Positions 41,295 through 49,719 of a DNA stretch of 64,000 nt are shown piece by piece. A program made the position numbers and the translations under genes. Source of the DNA: CAWJNF01 sp963844235 (lineage in GTDB: Bacteria > Actinomycetota > Thermoleophilia > Gaiellales > Gaiellaceae); contig CAWJNF010000008.1 of the NCBI GenBank assembly GCA_963844235.1, positions 930,001-994,000 on the forward strand. Direction: 5' to 3'. The notes under the pieces are model-generated. The model was not told the origin of the DNA, searched no databases, and worked only from the letters and a program-made list of their open reading frames with translations. Within the stretch, counting starts at the first letter, position 1. The number at the start of each line of letters is the position of its first letter.

Positions 41295-41842
41295 GGCGCC
41301 AGCGCCTTCTCGATGCTCTGCTCGAGCGCCGCGGCGTCGACGGCCCCGGCGACGTAGGCCGCCACGCGGCCGTCCCGGTCGATGAACATCGTCTCCGGCA
41401 ACGCCGGGATGCCGAAGCGGCCGAGCGTCGCGCCCTGACCGTCGTGAACGTTCGGGTACGTGATCCCGTGCTCCTCGATGAACTCTCGCGCGTCGTTCGA
41501 GAGGTCGTTCGCGTCGACGCCGAGAAAGACGACACCCTGCTCACGGTAGCGCTCCCAGCCGTCCTGGAGCACGGGCGCCTCCTCCCGGCACGGAGGGCAC
41601 CACGAGGCCCAGAAGTTCAGGACGACGACCTGGCCGCGCAACGAGGAAAGCGACAGGCCCCCGTCGCCGTTCAGCTGATCGAGCTCGAAGTCGGGCGCGA
41701 GCGGCCGCTCGCCGGCCGCGGCCGCCGCTGCGAGACCCTTACCCTCCTCCTTGGCGGCCATGCGCCACCCGAGCAGTCCGGCGAGGGCAGCGACGAGGCC
41801 GACGACCGCGACGATGACCAGGAGCTTGCCCCGCTGGCGCAT
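41291..41842 (-). CDS. TlpA/CcmG/ResA-like membrane thioredoxin
   Basis: A 183-residue protein with a membrane helix at about 7-27 and a thioredoxin fold outside. The active site is WCPPC (81-85) in VVVLNFWASWCPPCREEAPV. The cis-Pro region is FGIPALPETMFIDRDGRV. It reduces cytochrome c or other extracytoplasmic thiols, as expected from the coupled ccmH gene downstream. Confidence 0.93.
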   Translation of the reverse strand: MRQRGKLLVIVAVVGLVAALAGLLGWRMAAKEEGKGLAAAAAAGERPLAPDFELDQLNGDGGLSLSSLRGQVVVLNFWASWCPPCREEAPVLQDGWERYREQGVVFLGVDANDLSNDAREFIEEHGITYPNVHDGQGATLGRFGIPALPETMFIDRDGRVAAYVAGAVDAAALEQSIEKALAP

Positions 41843-41896
41843 CTGGAAAAGGGTACTGAAGCGGCGAGAGCGGGCTCTGACGAGCGTTCAGCCCAT

Positions 41897-42932
41897 CTAG
41901 GCGGGGACGATGAAGACCGTCGTCCCCACGCGCACGCGCTCGAACAGCCATTCCGCCTCCCACACGAGCATGCGGATGCAGCCATGCGACGCCGAGTACC
42001 CGATGGAGGCTGAATCGGGCGTTCCGTGGATACCCACGAGCGGGGCGGAAAGGCCCATCCAGCGCGTCCCCAATGGGTTTCCCGGACCAGGCGGGACCGG
42101 CTCCAGGCCCTCCGCCCAGTCAGAGGTTTGCGGTGGATACCACCACGGGTTCCGCTGCATCGTGACGATCGAGAAGCGGCCGATCGGCGTCGGGTAGGCG
42201 GCCTGCCCGGTGGCGACCCCGAACGTCCGCCAGTGCTTCTCGCCGCGGTAGAGGAATAGCCGTTTCGACTCCCGCCGGATGACGACCACGGGCCCGAAGT
42301 TCGCCCGCGTGACCTCCGGCCTGATCGGGTCGGTCTCGATCTCCACCGGGCCTCGTTCGTTCGCTCTGAGCGCCTCGCACGATGGCAGCCACCGTCGGGT
42401 AGCGGTCGACGCGCAGTCCGGGGCGCGCCTCCGAGATCCGCGGACGGAGCTTCACGAGACGAAGCCTCGAATCCTTCGGCTGCCGGTTGACCCGCTGCCC
42501 CAGCTTCGAGACGTATTCGTGAACCGCCTGGCCCTGCACCGTCACGACGAGCGGGACCTGTGATCCGGGAGGAGCCGCGAGGGCCTGCGCGAGCGCGGCC
42601 TCCACGCGAGGCCTCGCGCCCAGTCGTGTCGGGGCGACGAGCCAGCGAAGCCGCTTATGGACGATCTCGACGGGTTGGGCGAAGGCTGTCTCGACGACGA
42701 CACGCGCCTGGTCGACGCTGAGACCTCCGACCGAGGACGAGCCGATCGTCACCCCGTCCGGGATCAGCAGCGGCGGCAGCGGCGGCAGCGGCGGCTCGGG
42801 CGCGGGCGGCGGCTCGGTCGTGACGGGCGCGGTCGTCGCGCCCGGCACGGGGTCCTCCTGGCCGTGGACCACGGGTACGAGCGCCCCTATGGCGGCCAGC
42901 CCGAGAGCAAAGAAAACTGCAAGACGACGCAT
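41897..42932 (-). pseudogene. L,D-transpeptidase (YkuD) with a single frameshift
   Basis: The first part (from ATG 42932) has a signal peptide (RRLAVFFALGLAAIGALVPV), a Pro-rich linker, and an extracytoplasmic domain (SVDQARVVVETAFAQPVEIV) up to RYPTVAAIV. One extra base near 42377 shifts the frame. The intact continuation (ALRANERGPVEIETDPIRPE, then FGPVVVIRRESKRLFLYRG) carries the YkuD domain with HGTPDSASIGYSASHGCIRM, the catalytic His and SHGC motif. Removing one base gives a single protein of about 345 residues that would cross-link peptidoglycan. It may be a real null allele or a sequencing error. Confidence 0.85.
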
Positions 42933-42966
42933 CCGGTACCGGAATGCTACCGACCGCGGAGACACG

Positions 42967-43680
42967 CTACAGGGATTCGGCGCTCGCGGAGAAGATCCTC
43001 GGATCGTTCGTGATCACTCCGTCCACGCCGGTCGCGACGACCCGGGCGAGCAGGTCCTCGTCGTCCACGGTCCAGGCGAACACGGAGACGCCGAGCGCGT
43101 GGCAGCGCTCGACCGTCGCGCGCGAGAGCACCGCGAAATGGAGCATGGCCGAGCCTGCCTCCGCCGCCTTGACCATGCGCCCGATGCGATACGGAAGCGC
43201 CGAACGCAGCACCGCCGCGCCGCCCTGGATCACCGGAGAGAGCGCCCGCCGTCGCGCCAATCCCCGCCTGTCCAGCGGATACGAGATTCCCGTTCGCAGT
43301 TCGGGCTCACGACGTCGCAGCTCGCGCAGGCTCGCCGGGTAGAACGAGCAGGCGATCGAGCGCTCGACCAGGCCGTGCCGCTGGAGCGCGTCCGCGACGC
43401 TCGCCTCGAAGCCGTGCCACTTGAGGTCGAGGTCGAGCTGCAGAGATGCGGGCGCCTCTGAGGCGAGGAAGGCGAGCGCCTCGTCGAGCGTCGCGGCATC
43501 GGCCTGGATCTCCTCGTGCGAGTGGGCAAGCACGAGCGTGCCGTCCGGAGCGTCGACGACGTCGAACTCCACCATGTCGACCCCGACCTCGAGCGCCGCC
43601 GCGAGCGAACCGATCGTGTTCTCGGGAGCGAGTGCGGCCGCGCCCTTGTGGCCGATGCGGAGGAATCGCCGTTGCTCCAT
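42967..43680 (-). CDS. Glycerophosphodiester phosphodiesterase family protein
   Basis: A 237-residue TIM-barrel enzyme. The start RIGHKGAAALAPENTIGSLA has H11 and E20; DMVEFDVVDAPDGTLVLAHSH has E38, D40 and H53; LQLDLDLK and VSVFAWTVDDEDLLARVVAT with GVDGVITNDP complete the family pattern. There is no signal peptide, so it acts in the cytoplasm, splitting glycerophosphodiesters to glycerol-3-phosphate and alcohol. The usual HD after the first barrel strand reads HSH. Confidence 0.9.
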   Translation of the reverse strand: MEQRRFLRIGHKGAAALAPENTIGSLAAALEVGVDMVEFDVVDAPDGTLVLAHSHEEIQADAATLDEALAFLASEAPASLQLDLDLKWHGFEASVADALQRHGLVERSIACSFYPASLRELRRREPELRTGISYPLDRRGLARRRALSPVIQGGAAVLRSALPYRIGRMVKAAEAGSAMLHFAVLSRATVERCHALGVSVFAWTVDDEDLLARVVATGVDGVITNDPRIFSASAESL

Positions 43681-43774
43681 CCGCGCATCATGGTGGATCG
43701 CACCGGTGGCCGACTCGTGAAAGCGACTGTTCGGCTTGCATCCGTCCTCCGGAACCGCAAGAATTCGGCGCTTG

Positions 43775-44017
43775 ATGGCCCCGGTACGTGCGTACAAGGC
43801 GCGGAGCGAGCAGATCACGCCGCCGATCGACGACCCGTTCGTCGTCCACCGCGAGTTCAGGCGCCACCGTCGCAAACGGCTGGCACGCATCGAGCAACGG
43901 CTCGAGGTGAAACGCGCCAAGCGCCGGTTCTGGATCCTGGTCGGGGCGCTCTTCATGCTGGCGCTGTTCCTGGGTGTCACGATCTGGGAGCAGATCCAGT
44001 CCGTGTTCGGGATCTAG
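43775..44017 (+). CDS. Small basic single-span membrane protein
   Basis: An 80-residue protein. A cytoplasmic basic stretch (FRRHRRKRLARIEQRLEVKR) is followed by one helix (WILVGALFMLALFLGVTIWE) close to the C-terminus. No family is recognised. It is divergent from the phosphodiesterase and 4 bases upstream of the next membrane gene, so the two likely form an operon. Confidence 0.6.
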   Translation: MAPVRAYKARSEQITPPIDDPFVVHREFRRHRRKRLARIEQRLEVKRAKRRFWILVGALFMLALFLGVTIWEQIQSVFGI

Positions 44018-44021
44018 CGGC

Positions 44022-44483
44022 ATGACAGCCCCGAGACGGCCGTCGGTCCCGTCGGTCAGGAGCATCTCCGGCCCCGGCGAGGCCCTCTCGTGGGTCGCCG
44101 GGCTGCTCCTCGCCGTCAGCGCGTTCACGGGTTGGTACGCATCCGAAGGCGAGACGGCCACGGTCGCGGTCATCGGCTGGCACACGGGCACGATCGGCAA
44201 GCTCGTGTTCTTCACGGGTCTGGCGGTGCTCGTGTTGCTCCTGCTGCGCGCCACGGGGCTCGACCTCCCGCCGGTCTTTCCCGTCGGCGCCGCGGTCGCG
44301 AGCCTGGGGGCGCTCGGAACGATCCTCGTGCTCGTGCGGCTTATCGACATTCCGGACCGGTTTCTCGGCGCCGGCCGCGGCATCGGGATCTGGATCAGCC
44401 TCATCTCCGCCCTCGCGGTGGTGGGAGCCGGTCTGCTCGAGGCCTCGCAAGAGGTCGACCGCCCTACCCCAGCAAGGACCTGA
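44022..44483 (+). CDS. Four-helix membrane protein of unknown function
   Basis: A 153-residue protein with helices at about 22-42, 56-77, 84-104 and 122-143 (for example LSWVAGLLLAVSAFTGWYAS and GIWISLISALAVVGAGLLEA). It has the look of the small DUF-type membrane proteins common in this group. Function unknown. It is transcribed with the preceding small gene. Confidence 0.65.
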   Translation: MTAPRRPSVPSVRSISGPGEALSWVAGLLLAVSAFTGWYASEGETATVAVIGWHTGTIGKLVFFTGLAVLVLLLLRATGLDLPPVFPVGAAVASLGALGTILVLVRLIDIPDRFLGAGRGIGIWISLISALAVVGAGLLEASQEVDRPTPART

Positions 44484-44501
44484 GAGCCCGGAGCGGCCGG
44501 C

Positions 44502-44774
44502 CTAGCCGCCGGTCACGGTGACCGTGACCGTCTCGACCGGAGCGAGCGTCGAGGGCTGGAGCGTGCGGACGCCCGTCTGTTGGCCGCCCGGTTGAGGCGC
44601 GTCCTCGATCGCCCGGCCGATCACGAGGCCGGCGAGAAAGACGGCGACGAGCACGACGAGCCACACCGCCCAGCGCCCGACAGCCCTGTGACGGCTGGAG
44701 CGGCCCCGTTCGGGTCGCTCGCCCCGCGGCGGCCGGGGACCCGTCTCCGGCGGCAGCGGCGGCAACTCATCCAC
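44502..44774 (-). CDS. Proline-rich single-span membrane protein
   Basis: A 90-residue protein. The Pro- and Arg-rich cytoplasmic part (1-33) is followed by one helix (WAVWLVVLVAVFLAGLVIGR) and a short Thr-rich outer tail (PVETVTVTVTGG). No family is recognised. It is convergent with the four-helix protein gene. Confidence 0.6.
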   Translation of the reverse strand: MDELPPLPPETGPRPPRGERPERGRSSRHRAVGRWAVWLVVLVAVFLAGLVIGRAIEDAPQPGGQQTGVRTLQPSTLAPVETVTVTVTGG

Positions 44775-44842
44775 GGGACTCCGATTCTACGGTCGCGTCG
44801 CTCCGGCCTGGCCGAATCGTCCATGGGACGCCTGCCAGATGC

Positions 44843-45157
44843 TCAGGGGCGATAGTCGGACGCTCCACGCGCGTACACGTGGAAGGCCGTGTCGAGGACG
44901 AGCGTGACATCGGCGAGCCCCACACGTGGCTCGGCCGGCAGCCACTCGGAGACGACCTCGCGCGCCCAGTCTTCGGCCGCCCCCGAGTGCAACGCCACCA
45001 GCTCGTCGAGCGTGAAGCGCTGCCCGATGCGACGCCTCAGCTCGCTGACGATCACGTCGACGAGCGCCCAGAGCTGCCGGTGCCGCACCGGATCTCGCTG
45101 CTCGACGTCGAGGCGCTTCGCGCCATCTGCCCACTGCTGACGAGCGGGGTCGATCAC
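44843..45157 (-). CDS. Unknown protein coupled to DUF501 gene
   Basis: A 104-residue protein from a GTG that overlaps the DUF501 stop (GTGA). It is helical: LWALVDVIVSELRRRIGQRF, TLDELVALHSGAAEDWAREV, then DVTLVLDTAFHVYARGASDY. No family is assigned. In many actinobacteria the ftsB-DUF501 pair is followed by ppx; here this small gene occupies that place. Coupled translation suggests a related job, possibly in envelope or division. Confidence 0.65.
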   Translation of the reverse strand: MIDPARQQWADGAKRLDVEQRDPVRHRQLWALVDVIVSELRRRIGQRFTLDELVALHSGAAEDWAREVVSEWLPAEPRVGLADVTLVLDTAFHVYARGASDYRP

Positions 45158-45639
45158 GAGCCTGGGCTGAGGCGGACCGTGACCGCCTGCCCGCAACGGG
45201 CATCGGGGCACCAGCGCTCGCCGGCGGCGGCCAGGATCCGCTCGCCGAGCGCGTATCCGGGGCGGGCGAGAGCGAACGCGCCGTGCGCATGGAGGCACTT
45301 CAACTTGCCTGGATTGCGGCTGCCGCCGATGCCGACGTCGAGCTCCGGCCGGAGACGCCGCTGCTCGGCATCCGCCTCGGCGAGACTCCCGGCCAGCGAC
45401 ACGTCATCCGCCGCCATACGCGAGAAGCTCTCGACGCCTCCCGCCGCTTCGACGCGAGAGATCGCCGCGACGAGCCACGGACAGGTAAGCCAGAACGTCG
45501 TCGGGAACGGCGGGCCCCCCTCGGGCAACGCCTCTTGCTCGGAGACGGCCGGGAAGCCGTGCGGGCAGCGGCAGGCGACGCTGCGGAAGGCGCGTGGCGG
45601 GCGCCCGATCTGCCACTCGACGACGGCGCGATCGTCCAC
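45154..45639 (-). CDS. DUF501 domain protein
   Basis: A 161-residue protein with the DUF501 pattern: VVEWQIGRPPRAFRSVACRC, PFPTTFWLTCPWLVAAISRV with EAAGGVE, and a late HAHGAFALARPGYALGERIL. Conserved Cys and His (RCPHG, CLHAH, the end CPDARC) suggest a metal site. The family is almost limited to actinobacteria and lies beside ftsB and eno, as here, but its role is unknown. Confidence 0.93.
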   Translation of the reverse strand: MDDRAVVEWQIGRPPRAFRSVACRCPHGFPAVSEQEALPEGGPPFPTTFWLTCPWLVAAISRVEAAGGVESFSRMAADDVSLAGSLAEADAEQRRLRPELDVGIGGSRNPGKLKCLHAHGAFALARPGYALGERILAAAGERWCPDARCGQAVTVRLSPGS

Positions 45640-45648
45640 GGTGGCAGT

Positions 45649-45676
45649 GTAGGGGCCGGAGATATCCGGCCTCTAC
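45649..45676. repeat. Palindromic intergenic repeat, distant copy
   Basis: GTAGGGGCCGGA, a 4-base centre, then TCCGGCCTCTAC. It shares the GTAGGGGCCGGA arm with the copies near 28000 and lies between ftsB and DUF501. Confidence 0.6.
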
Positions 45677-45689
45677 GGCCTGGCGCTCG

Positions 45690-46013
45690 TCATCGCCCCG
45701 AAGCGGCTCGCTTCCACTTCTGGACACCCTTGACGACGTAGAGGGTCTCCCCGGGGTGCACCAGGCCGATGCGGCGGGCCTCACGTTCGACGAACGCATC
45801 GGTCTCCACCTGCTCGAGCTGGTGGCGCAGCGCCGCCTGCTGGCGCAGGAGCGCCGAACGCTGAGCCCGGTGTGTCTCGATGTCGTCCTGGGCGGCCATG
45901 TACGCCCGGATCGGCTGCACGTAGGCAAATGCGATTGCCGCGATCACGGCCACGCCGAGCAGCCGCCCGACATGCAAACGGCGCGGGAGCCGGAGCCAGA
46001 GAAGCCTTCGCAC
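45690..46013 (-). CDS. ftsB: Septum formation initiator FtsB/DivIC
   Basis: A 107-residue bitopic protein. A basic start (1-16) and one membrane helix (about 17-35) are followed by a coiled coil (YMAAQDDIETHRAQRSALLR, then QQAALRHQLEQVETDAFVE) and the conserved end EREARRIGLVHPGETLYVV. It links FtsQ and FtsL in the divisome. Its position between eno/pyk and DUF501 is the usual one in actinobacteria. Confidence 0.93.
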   Translation of the reverse strand: MRRLLWLRLPRRLHVGRLLGVAVIAAIAFAYVQPIRAYMAAQDDIETHRAQRSALLRQQAALRHQLEQVETDAFVEREARRIGLVHPGETLYVVKGVQKWKRAASGR

Positions 46014-46062
46014 GCCGCAGGCTTCGCTACCGCGCGCCTCCCTCCTTCGCGAACGCGAAGGC

Positions 46063-47481
46063 TCAGGCTGTCTCGACCTTGATCAGGTTCGTGGAGCCGG
46101 GAACGTTGACCGCGGTACCGCCCGTGATGACGACCCGGTCACCGGGAACGACGATTCCGGTGGCGCGGGCTGCCTCCATGCTGCGTGCCCAGAGATGCTC
46201 GACGTCCTGGCACTCCTCCATCTCGTGCGGAACGACCCCCCACTCGAGCGCCATCTGCTGCAAGGCTGAGGTTCGGTGGGACACGGCGATGACGGGTCGC
46301 CTGGGCCGATGGCGGGCGACACCGGATGCCGTCCGGCCCGAGAACGTCGGCACCAGGATCGCCGCGGCCGTGAGCAGCTCGGCGATGTCGCACGCGGCGT
46401 TGGTGACGGCGTCGCGCACGGTCGGGAACGGCTGCTCGGCGGTGGCGGCAAGCTCGTGGCGGTAGCCGAGACTCGGCTCGACCGCGCGGGCGATCCGGTC
46501 GATCGCCAGCACGCTCTCCACGGGATAGCGCCCCACGGCCGTCTCGCCGGAGAGCATCGCGGCCGCGGTGCCGTCGAGGATGGCGTTCGCCACGTCCGAC
46601 GCCTCGGCGCGGGTCGGCTCGGGCCGCGTCAGCATCGACTCGAGCATCTGCGTGGCGGTGATCACCGGCTTCCCGTGCTCGAGAGCCGACTGGATGATGC
46701 GCTTCTGCACGAGAGGCACCTGCTCAGGGCCGATCTCGACGCCGAGGTCCCCTCGCGCGACCATGACCGCGTCGGATGCCTCGATGATCGCCGACAGATC
46801 GCCGAGCGCCTCGGACTTCTCGATCTTCGCGATGACCTGGGTCTGCGAGCCGGCCCCGTGCAGCAGCTCGCGGAGCTGGCGCACGTCCTCGACAGAGCGG
46901 ACGAAGGAGAGCGCGACGAAGTCGACCCCGAGCGTCAGAGCGAACTCGAGATCCTTCCGGTCCTTCTCCGTCAGCGACGGCACCGGGATCGCGACGCCCG
47001 GCACGTTCACGCCCTTGCTCGCCGAGACGGCCCCGCCCACGACCACGGTGCAGCTGGCCTTGCCACCGACCACGCGTTCGACGCGTAGGCGGACGAGCCC
47101 GTCGTCGATCAGAAGGTCGTGACCCGGACGAAGCACCTCCGAGAGGACGGGAGGCGTAATGGGCAGCTCGCCATCGGCCGCGCCGGCCTCGCCGGTGACC
47201 GTGACCTGCTCGCCTGCCTCGAGCACGCGGGCGTCGCGCAGACGGCCCAGCCGGAGCTTCGGGCCCTGAAGGTCGGCGATCAGCGCGAGCGGCCTGCCCG
47301 CCTCCACCTGCGCCTCGCGGACAGCGCGAGCACGCCGGGCATGATCGTCGTGGGTGCCGTGCGAGAAGTTGAGCCGAGCCCCGTCCATACCGGCGCCGAC
47401 GAGCGCCCTGACGACCCCGGATGCCTCGGACGCGGGTCCGATCGTGCAGACGATCTTGGTGCGCCGCCGGCCACTGTCCAT
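46063..47481 (-). CDS. pyk: Pyruvate kinase
   Basis: A 472-residue glycolytic enzyme. Parts seen are KIVCTIGPASE, MDGARLNFSHGTHDDHARRA, LIADLQGPKLRLG, VIAKIEKSEALGDLSAIIEA, AVMVARGDLGVEIGPEQVPL, ITATQMLESML and the C-terminal allosteric domain ending in GDRVVITGGTAVNVPGSTN. It makes ATP and pyruvate from phosphoenolpyruvate, directly downstream of enolase, whose product is the substrate. The second ATG (47481) fits relatives better than 47526. Confidence 0.96.
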   Translation of the reverse strand: MDSGRRRTKIVCTIGPASEASGVVRALVGAGMDGARLNFSHGTHDDHARRARAVREAQVEAGRPLALIADLQGPKLRLGRLRDARVLEAGEQVTVTGEAGAADGELPITPPVLSEVLRPGHDLLIDDGLVRLRVERVVGGKASCTVVVGGAVSASKGVNVPGVAIPVPSLTEKDRKDLEFALTLGVDFVALSFVRSVEDVRQLRELLHGAGSQTQVIAKIEKSEALGDLSAIIEASDAVMVARGDLGVEIGPEQVPLVQKRIIQSALEHGKPVITATQMLESMLTRPEPTRAEASDVANAILDGTAAAMLSGETAVGRYPVESVLAIDRIARAVEPSLGYRHELAATAEQPFPTVRDAVTNAACDIAELLTAAAILVPTFSGRTASGVARHRPRRPVIAVSHRTSALQQMALEWGVVPHEMEECQDVEHLWARSMEAARATGIVVPGDRVVITGGTAVNVPGSTNLIKVETA

Positions 47482-47550
47482 GCCGTCAACGGTAGCGCGG
47501 GCGACGGCCGGGACCCCGTCGGTCACCCGACCCGGCCGCGCGTGGGCGCT

Positions 47551-48840
47551 CTAAGAAGACTTCCGGCGGCCGGAGGCGAACACCTCGGCTCCGGGATAGA
47601 CGGCACGCCCGCCGAGCTCCTCGTCGATGCGCAGGAGCTGGTTGTACTTCGCCACACGGTCGCTGCGCGACGGGGCTCCGGTCTTTATCTGCCCGGCGCC
47701 GGTCGCGACAGCGAGGTCGGCGATCGTCGTGTCCTCGGTCTCGCCCGAGCGGTGCGAGATGATCGCGGAATAGCCGCTCTTGCGGGCGAGCCCGATAGCG
47801 TCGAGCGTCTCGGTCAGCGTCCCGATCTGGTTCACCTTGACGAGGATCGCGTTCGCCACCCCTTCGTCGATTCCGCGTCGGAGCCGATCCACGTTCGTCA
47901 CGAAGAGGTCGTCGCCGACGAGCTGGGTCCGGTCGCCCAGGCGACGCGTCAGCTCGGCCCACGCTTCCCACTCATCCTCCGCGAGCGGGTCCTCGATCGA
48001 CACGATCGGGTAGCGCTCGCAGAGCGTTGCGTACAGCTCGATCAACTCCTGGGTCGAGAGCGTGCTGCCCGCACGCTCGAGCCGGTACGCCCCGTCGTGG
48101 AAGAGCTCGGTCGACGCCACGTCGAGCGCGATCGCCACCCGATCGGCATGGCCGGCGCGGCGAGCCGCCTCTATGACAGCCTCGATCGCCGCCTCGGTTC
48201 CGCCAACGTCCGGGGCGAAGCCGCCCTCGTCGCCGACAGCGGTCACGAGCCCACGCTCGTGCAGCAGCGCCTTGAGATGGTGAAACACCTCGGCTCCCAT
48301 GCGCAGCGCCTCCGAGAAGCTGGCGGCTCCGACCGGAACCACCATGAACTCCTGGAAGTCGAGCGAGTTCTGGGCGTGCGCACCGCCGTTGACCACGTTC
48401 ATGAGCGGGACCGGCAGGACGTGAGCACCCTCGCCGCCAAGCCAGCGCCAGAGGGGCATGCGAGCCTCGTCGGCGGCGGCTCGCGCGGCGGCGAGGGAGC
48501 AGCCGAGCACGGCGTTCGCGCCGAGCCTGCTCTTGTTCGCCGTTCCGTCCAGGTCGATGAGGCGCTCGTCGATCGCCCGCTGGTCGGAGGCGTCGCTGCC
48601 TTCGAGCGACGCTGCGATCTCTCCGTTCACGTTCTCGACGGCGCGGAGGACGCCCTTGCCGAGGTACGAGCTCGGGTCTCCGTCCCGCAGCTCGACCGCC
48701 TCGAACCGTCCGGTCGACGCGCCCGAGGGAACGGCGGCGCGCCCTCGCGATCCGGAGGCGAGAACGACGTCGACTTCGACGGTCGGGTTCCCGCGCGAGT
48801 CGAGAATCTGGCGCGCGTGCACGCCGGCGATCGCGCTCAT
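47551..48840 (-). CDS. eno: Enolase
   Basis: A 429-residue enzyme converting 2-phosphoglycerate to phosphoenolpyruvate. Motifs are ARQILDSRGNPTVEVDV, PSGASTGRFEAVELRDGD, NVVNGGAHAQNSLDFQEFMV, TAVGDEGGFAPDV, the metal-site SIEDPLAEDEWEAWAEL, LVGDDLFVTN, LVKVNQIGTLTETLDAIGLA and SHRSGETEDTTIADLAVATG. It is followed by pyk, forming a lower-glycolysis pair. Confidence 0.97.
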   Translation of the reverse strand: MSAIAGVHARQILDSRGNPTVEVDVVLASGSRGRAAVPSGASTGRFEAVELRDGDPSSYLGKGVLRAVENVNGEIAASLEGSDASDQRAIDERLIDLDGTANKSRLGANAVLGCSLAAARAAADEARMPLWRWLGGEGAHVLPVPLMNVVNGGAHAQNSLDFQEFMVVPVGAASFSEALRMGAEVFHHLKALLHERGLVTAVGDEGGFAPDVGGTEAAIEAVIEAARRAGHADRVAIALDVASTELFHDGAYRLERAGSTLSTQELIELYATLCERYPIVSIEDPLAEDEWEAWAELTRRLGDRTQLVGDDLFVTNVDRLRRGIDEGVANAILVKVNQIGTLTETLDAIGLARKSGYSAIISHRSGETEDTTIADLAVATGAGQIKTGAPSRSDRVAKYNQLLRIDEELGGRAVYPGAEVFASGRRKSS

Positions 48841-48910
48841 GGGCGAGCCCACGACTCGTGGGCGGGTGCGACAGGCTCCCCCGCACGCGCAGCCCGGGTG
48901 CAGGCGACGG

Positions 48911-49708
48911 TCATTCCTCCTCCTTGGCGCGATCGAAGTACCGATCCTGGTCTCCGACCGGCAGAGCGACCCACTCCTGGCCGTCCGCCGCGGCGAGCTC
49001 CGCCGCGCGCTCGACACGTGTGACGAAGCGACCGGTCGCCTGCCGCAGCGCGAGCTCCGGGTCCGCGTTCAGGTGGCGGGAGACGTTGACGCAGGCGAAG
49101 AGCAGATCGCCGAGCTCAGCGGCCGCTCTCGGGTCGGGCTCGGTCTCGGGAGCAACGGGTCGTACCTCGTCGCGCAGCTCCGCGAGCTCGTTCTCGACGT
49201 CCGTGAGGGCGTGCACGGCATGGTCGAAGTCGAAGCCGGCCGTCGCCGCCCGGCGTTGCACCTTCCGGGCGTGGAGCAGGGCCGGCAACGTCTCGGGAAC
49301 GTCGTGGAAGATCCCTTCCCGCTGCTCTTGCTCGGCCTTCAACGTCTCCCAGCGGCTCTTCACGGCGCCGGGCGTGTCGAGCTCGCCGGGTGTCTCGAAG
49401 ACGTGCGGATGGCGACGCACGAGCTTGGCGTGGATCCGCCTGGCGACCTCGGCGAGGTCGCCCTCACCGCGCTCCTCGAGCAGGAGCGCGAGAAACACGG
49501 CCTGGAAGAGGAGATCGCCGAGCTCGTCGAGGAGCTTCCCGTCGTCGTCGGCCAGCGCGGCGTCGGCGACCTCGTAGGCCTCCTCGATCGTGTGCGGGAC
49601 GATCGTCCGGGCGGTCTGGGCCCGGTCCCACGGGCAGTCGCGGCGCAGGCGCTCGGCGAGGACGGCGAGATCGGCGACGGCTGCTCCGAGGCCCTCTCCC
49701 CCCGTCAC
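48911..49708 (-). CDS. mazG: Nucleoside triphosphate pyrophosphohydrolase MazG
   Basis: A 265-residue protein with two MazG modules. The first has WDRAQTARTIVPHTIEEAYE with the EExxE/ExxD metal residues (VADAALADDDGKLLDELGDL, LFQAVFLALL); the second is around AVHALTDVENELAELRDEVR and AAELGDLLFACVNVSRHLNA. It removes non-canonical NTPs and may lower ppGpp. The GTG start is 11 bases from the isomerase stop upstream. Confidence 0.95.
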   Translation of the reverse strand: MTGGEGLGAAVADLAVLAERLRRDCPWDRAQTARTIVPHTIEEAYEVADAALADDDGKLLDELGDLLFQAVFLALLLEERGEGDLAEVARRIHAKLVRRHPHVFETPGELDTPGAVKSRWETLKAEQEQREGIFHDVPETLPALLHARKVQRRAATAGFDFDHAVHALTDVENELAELRDEVRPVAPETEPDPRAAAELGDLLFACVNVSRHLNADPELALRQATGRFVTRVERAAELAAADGQEWVALPVGDQDRYFDRAKEEE

Positions 49709-49719
49709 GGCGGGTGAGC

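Noticed and set aside
47119..49023. Plus-strand open frame of 634 codons
   Set aside because: Antisense to enolase and the start of pyruvate kinase; no recognisable domain.
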